A stretch of DNA of 64,000 nucleotides from Purpureocillium takamizusanense. Taxonomy: Eukaryota > Ascomycota > Sordariomycetes > Hypocreales > Ophiocordycipitaceae. The notes under the pieces are model-generated. The model was not told where the DNA came from and ran no database searches. It saw only the letters and a program-made list of their open reading frames with translations. The translations under genes and the position numbers were made by a program. The first letter of the stretch is position 1. Every line of letters begins with the position of its first letter. Below are positions 60,103 through 64,000 of the stretch, in pieces. The stretch spans positions 2,666,001 to 2,730,000 of the forward strand of contig NC_063068.1 in the NCBI RefSeq assembly GCF_022605165.1, in the 5' to 3' direction.

Positions 60103-62772
60103 ATGAATGACACGGTTCGTTTGCCATTCGTCAGCCCGCCGCCATCAGATTCGCGGCCCAGGCATGGACTACCCCCCTGCAAGTTCTTTTCCCAAGGTCG
60201 TTGCCGTAACGGCAGTGCCTGCCCTTTTCCTCATCCCGAAGAAGATGGAAGAACACACGGTGGTATAGGCCCAGGCACTACCACTACTACTAGTGTGAGT
60301 GGACGTCCTAGCTTCACGACACCACCAGTGGATACGCGCGCGCAGGTCCCCTGTCGGTTCCTCTTACGAGGGTTCTGTGTCAAGGGTGAAAGATGTCCAT
60401 TTGCACATGACATGCAACAAGATGACACAGATGGGGTAGAGCAAGATGAGGTACCAAGATCAGTGCCCAGAAGAATCTCGTGGTTTGCGCATGGGCTAAT
60501 CGGCTTGTAGGAAGACTCAGCGCCCGAGAACTGGTGTCGGGAGCTCAGAGGCGCCTTGGTCTACTTCGGAGATGGAGCCGTTGTGACCAAGGTGAGCCTC
60601 CCTTCTGACTTCTCTGCAGTTCGCATCAGCGGCCTACCTCGGGATGCGACCGTAAGCCACGTCGTCGACCTTATCACATCTCACGGTCTCGCCGTGCAGG
60701 AAAGCTGCGTCCGCATTTCGGCACCGATGGATAATGCTTCGTGCAGTGCCGATGTGAGGGTTGAAGATCCTCAGTTCTCGAAACGCCTTTGTGGCAAATT
60801 AGCCACAAATGATCTCGATTATCCCAAAGCTGTGTCGATCAGGGCCCCGATGCCCCAGACGACCAATTACCGACGTGTCGACTCGAGAAAGGTGTATTGC
60901 TCGTGGCACAAACCAAGCCAAACCGTGTGGTTGAACTTTGGTAGTGAATTCATTGCCAGACGCGTCAGCAAGGGATTCTCAGCTGGTCACTTCAAAGTTC
61001 TAAACCAAGAGGTTCGGTGCAAGGAGCCCACCGGTCCCTCCCAGCCTGCACGCGGCGGAAGATATGCACGCGCTGGGAGGCTTCGATACGGCAGAAGTGG
61101 TGGGAACCATTTGGCGTGGACTGTAATGCTTTTCGACGTTCCGGCACTGGCCCGGCCAGGGGATATCACAAAAGATATTTGCGACGAATTGGCCCCGCGC
61201 CACGTAGAGTTGGGCGGGCCGAGCTACGACGTCGATCTAACAACGGCAAATACGTCGATTGAGTCGTTGTTGCTCAAAGCTGGGCCGCTGGAGCGGTGGG
61301 AGAGTGGCATAGAAGGAGCCGGGAAGCGTTTCAAAGCTAAGGCTTGGTTTGTGAACGACGCCGATGCGAGGCAGGCCGCCATGTCACTCAACAATACGAC
61401 GCTGCCATTCAACAATGGCAAGCTGACAGTGCAGCTCGTTCACTCGGCGAGGCTCAAGGTCCCCAGTCGCGTCTACAACGTCGTTGAACCAGGTATAAAC
61501 AGGCATGAGGAAGCCTGGGCAAAGCAGCATCTGGTCTACAAAGCATATCCCCCTATCCACGGTCTTCGGGTCCTAAAACTCGAAGGTGAAGCCAGTGAGG
61601 ATGTGGCTAAAGCCAAGGCCACACTGGAGGAGATGATTGATGGAGAGGTGCTGATGAAGGACGGGAAAGCCATATGGTCTCCGTCCTTTGCTGTCAACGG
61701 CCAGACTTATGAGAAGATGAAGCAGCTCGAGCAGAAACTTGGCATTCTCATTGTCCGCGACAAGCGCAGATGTCGGCTCCGACTCCTGGGTCCTCGGCCG
61801 CAGTGCCAACAGGCACAAGATGCGCTGACTGAGCTTTCCAAGACTGACTCATCTTCGACCCATGTGATTGAACTCAATGCGCAACAACTTTCCCGCGCCA
61901 TCAAGGGTGGTTATCAAGCCATCGCCGCGGCCATTGGAAGAGACAAAGTCAGCGTGGACATCACTCCTGGCCGCCAACGTATTTTAGTGATGGGATCCGA
62001 ACGCGATTTTAAAGTTGCGCAGCGAATGCTCCAGAGCGGGGAACTGGCATCCCAGGTGAAGCAAGAGGGCGATTCGATCAGCGACTGCGCCATCTGCTGG
62101 ACGGAAGCCGAGAACCCGGTACAGACGGCCTGCAAGCATGTCTACTGCGCCAGCTGCTTCGAGAACCTCTGCCTTGACGGCGTCAACTCCGGTCCGCCTG
62201 TCCGGTGCCAACGCCATGCTGGCGATGCTGGCACGTGCGGCGAGGTGGTTTCGCTGACCGAGCTTCAGGCGCACCTCCCATCCGCGGCCTTGGAAGATAT
62301 ACTGGAGGCTGCTTTCTTAACTCACCTCAGACACAATCTCAACCAGCTGAAGAACTGCCCCACTCCCGATTGCGGGCAAATCTATCGCGCGGCGAAGGCA
62401 TCGGAACACCAAGACAGCGCAGCTGGCACGGATGAGAGCCTCTTATTCAAATGCCCCTCCTGTGTCAAGGCCGTATGCACGGCATGCAACGCCTCACATG
62501 ACGGTCAGACCTGTGCCGAATACCACTACCTCGCATCCGACGATTACAAGGCACTGAAAGCTCTCAAGGCGGAATCCGGCATCAAAGACTGTCCAAAATG
62601 CGGGGTCATGATACAAAAGTCTTTCGGATGCAATCATATGACTTGTACCGCTTGTAATGCCCATATTTGCTGGGTGTGCTTGGAGACGTTCTCTTCGGGA
62701 CCTCCCGTGTACGCTCATATGGGGCAGAAGCATGGCGGAATCGGCATCGGCTACTATCCAGGATTGGCTTAG
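60103..62772 (+). CDS. CCCH zinc-finger plus RBR-type E3 ubiquitin ligase
   Basis: Predicted RING-between-RING ubiquitin ligase of about 869 residues with N-terminal RNA-type zinc fingers. Two exons, 60103-60450 and 60511-62772; intron 60451-60510 is GTACCA...TGTAG. Two CCCH fingers of form C-x7-C-x5-C-x3-H occupy residues 26-44 (CKFFSQGRC...) and 84-102 (CRFLLRGFC...). The middle 500 residues hold RRM-like or KH-like segments (VRISGLPRDATVSHVVDLI, WTVMLFDVPALARPGDI). RING1 starts near 642 (CAICWTEAENP), then an IBR region with CPTPDCGQIY, and RING2 near 810 (CPKCGVMIQKSFGCNHMTC) in which the cysteine of GCNHM is the expected thioester residue. The start was taken at the first ATG; upstream sequence has none in frame. 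Substrate and pathway are unknown. Confidence 0.9.
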
Positions 62773-63717
62773 AAGACGGACCAGATTGGTATGAAAACCC
62801 ATCAGCGTATACTTCGTACTTCTTTGCTAGGACAGCAGCAATGCGACAGCCAAATCCATGTTACTTTCGAGGTGCCAGGAATCTGCGTTGATTATGCTGT
62901 GGTAGGATATGAAAACCACTTGGTTGCGACCTCACACGAATGCTTATTAGAGATTGAGCGAGTTGATAAACGAAAGAGTCTCGCTAACTAATGAACGGCA
63001 CTCAGCTCAGCAGGCAAATTGAACATTGAGCGGCAGTCACATGACCTGTTGTTCGTTTGCTGTGACCAGGCGGCCTTCTCCACCTGATGTGGGTCCCCGG
63101 AACCACCCCTTGCCAACCTAGGAAGTCACGGGATAGCGCGTATAAGTCGTCCCCAAGACGCCGTTGCCAGCGCGACGCACTGAATCTATATCCAACACCA
63201 TGGCACCCGCGTATTGCGCGAAGTATGGGAGCGTGCGAACGCTACTTAAGTGAACATAAAACACATGCTCGTACCCAGCAGCCGCGAGAGGGGCGAATGG
63301 CCTAGTGGTATAGTGCTCTCTACGTACACTTTCCACAGGGCCGTTCGACTCGCGGTCTTGCGAGAGAGGGCGAAAGCCTTTTCGGTCTTCGTAACCTAGC
63401 GCTGGACCCTACAGCCTGTTGCGGAGAGAAAAAAGCGAACTTGAGGGGAAGCGCGCTCCCTGATGACGGCCGCTTTCTTGGCGGACTTGGCCCACCCGTT
63501 AAGTTTTGCCACTTTGGCCATCGTTTTGCTGGTCTTCCTCGTCGGTTCCTTTCCCCTCCTCCCTTTTTCCTTTGCTTTGACTTTCCTTCGCCTCAAGTGC
63601 TCGCTGGTCGAAGCTTGGGCAGCACCACCGGGATCGATCAGAGGTATCCGCAGAATATGAAAATGAGCTCCCACGACTCTCCAAGACGAACAAGGCTCAG
63701 AACGCCTTGGACGGCCC
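62773..63717. other. Convergent spacer between the RBR and P450 genes
   Basis: 945 bp between two stop codons. It contains the 3' UTRs and a tRNA-like fragment at 63284-63374. No protein gene is supported; a 65-codon hydrophobic plus-strand frame at 63463-63660 is antisense to the P450 3' flank and lacks support. Confidence 0.5.
63284..63374 (+). other. tRNA-like relic flanked by near-identical short direct repeats
   Basis: TGGCCTAGTGG (63298-63308) fits the RNA polymerase III A-box, and GTTCGACTC (63343-63351) is a partial B-box at tRNA-like distance. The expected acceptor and T stems do not pair, so it is not a working tRNA gene. It is bracketed by GCGAGAGGGGCGAA (63284-63297) and the same sequence with one extra base (63360-63374). 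Confidence 0.3.
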
Positions 63718-64000
63718 CTAGGCGGCACACCTCCGAAGTCGGACATATAGCGGCCCCTTGACCCAAGATAAGCGGACAGTCTGGTCCTCTTGCCAGCCCT
63801 CCTGCCCCGGACAGGGGGTCATGTCTAACCGATACAGAATCCGAGCGATGGTGTAGCGCAAATGGTGCATCGCCAGAGCCTTACCCATGCAGTCGCGGGG
63901 TCCGGCGCTGAACGGCTTGAAGACGGCCTTGTTTTCATCGCGAAAGCGCGCGTCGTAAAGGGGATGCTCCTTCGACAGCCATCGTTCGGGTATGAAAGAC
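63718..64000 (-). CDS. Cytochrome P450, C-terminal fragment (cut by window edge)
   Basis: The last 94 codons of a P450 monooxygenase that continues beyond the right edge. The visible part begins SFIPERWL, the conserved PERF/PERW segment, and includes the haem-binding loop FKPFSAGPRDCMGKALA, which matches F-x-x-G-x-R-x-C-x-G with the cysteine as axial ligand. The protein ends LRRCAA. No intron interrupts this part. The P450 clan and substrate cannot be judged from so short a piece; fungal microsomal family is assumed. No biosynthetic partner is visible in the window. Confidence 0.92.
   Translation of the reverse strand, partial: SFIPERWLSKEHPLYDARFRDENKAVFKPFSAGPRDCMGKALAMHHLRYTIARILYRLDMTPCPGQEGWQEDQTVRLSWVKGPLYVRLRRCAA

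Noticed and set aside
63298..63362. A functional tRNA gene with a good A-box
   Set aside because: The acceptor and T stems do not pair, and the B-box and D stem are imperfect; kept only as a relic.
1..64000. CRISPR arrays, phage, integrons or bacterial operons
   Set aside because: The window is clearly eukaryotic with spliceosomal introns; no spaced direct-repeat array or prokaryotic gene organisation is present.

Overview
The window reads as a GC-rich chromosome arm of a filamentous ascomycete. Nearly every gene has short introns (about 45-150 nt) with GT-AG ends and CTAAC or CTGAC branch sites. The gene set includes a Zn2Cys6 regulator, a TRK potassium transporter, a Ste12 with C-terminal C2H2 fingers and a BUD4-type anillin. 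Sordariomycetes, probably Hypocreales, is my inference; I cannot name a species. I place 19 protein-coding genes, two of them cut by the window edges. For every multi-exon gene that lies wholly inside the window, the exon lengths sum to a multiple of three.

Left part (1-23.3 kb): a TRK K+ transporter 5' end (-) and a 3.9-kb gene-free stretch; the TFIIH helicase XPB/Ssl2 (-) divergent from a small CHY zinc-finger protein (+), which converges on proteasome alpha4 (-). Next come a Zn2Cys6 regulator (-), a mitochondrial-type D-2-hydroxyacid dehydrogenase (-), a cysteine-synthase-like enzyme fused to a rhodanese (-), a DHA2-type MFS transporter (+) and histidine enzyme HIS6 (+).

Middle part (23.3-44.5 kb): the anillin-like BUD4 (+) and coronin (+), both cell-cortex or actin proteins; then about 9.7 kb with no gene I can support, rich in microsatellites and AGGTAC-centred palindromes; then STE12 (+), which closes that gap.

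Right part (44.5-64 kb): a Faf1-like ribosome-assembly factor (-) and SWC5 (-), the WD-repeat protein WDR70 (+), the SWI/SNF-type ATPase SNF2 (+), a lipase-like alpha/beta hydrolase (+) convergent with the fatty-acid elongation dehydratase PHS1 (-), a CCCH plus RBR ubiquitin ligase (+), and the C-terminus of a cytochrome P450 (-) running off the right edge.

The genes are mostly unrelated housekeeping functions. Transcription and chromatin factors are frequent (XPB, STE12, SWC5, SNF2, perhaps WDR70), but nothing suggests a biosynthetic cluster or a mobile island, and I see no intact transposon or rRNA gene. The most interesting observations concern gene structure: a 7-nt microexon in proteasome alpha4, a 5-nt first coding exon in the CHY protein, a GC-AG intron beside the PLP lysine of the cysteine-synthase-like enzyme, and a symmetric 84-nt exon in STE12 whose skipping would fuse two zinc fingers into one complete finger. 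I did not find a convincing new multi-gene system.
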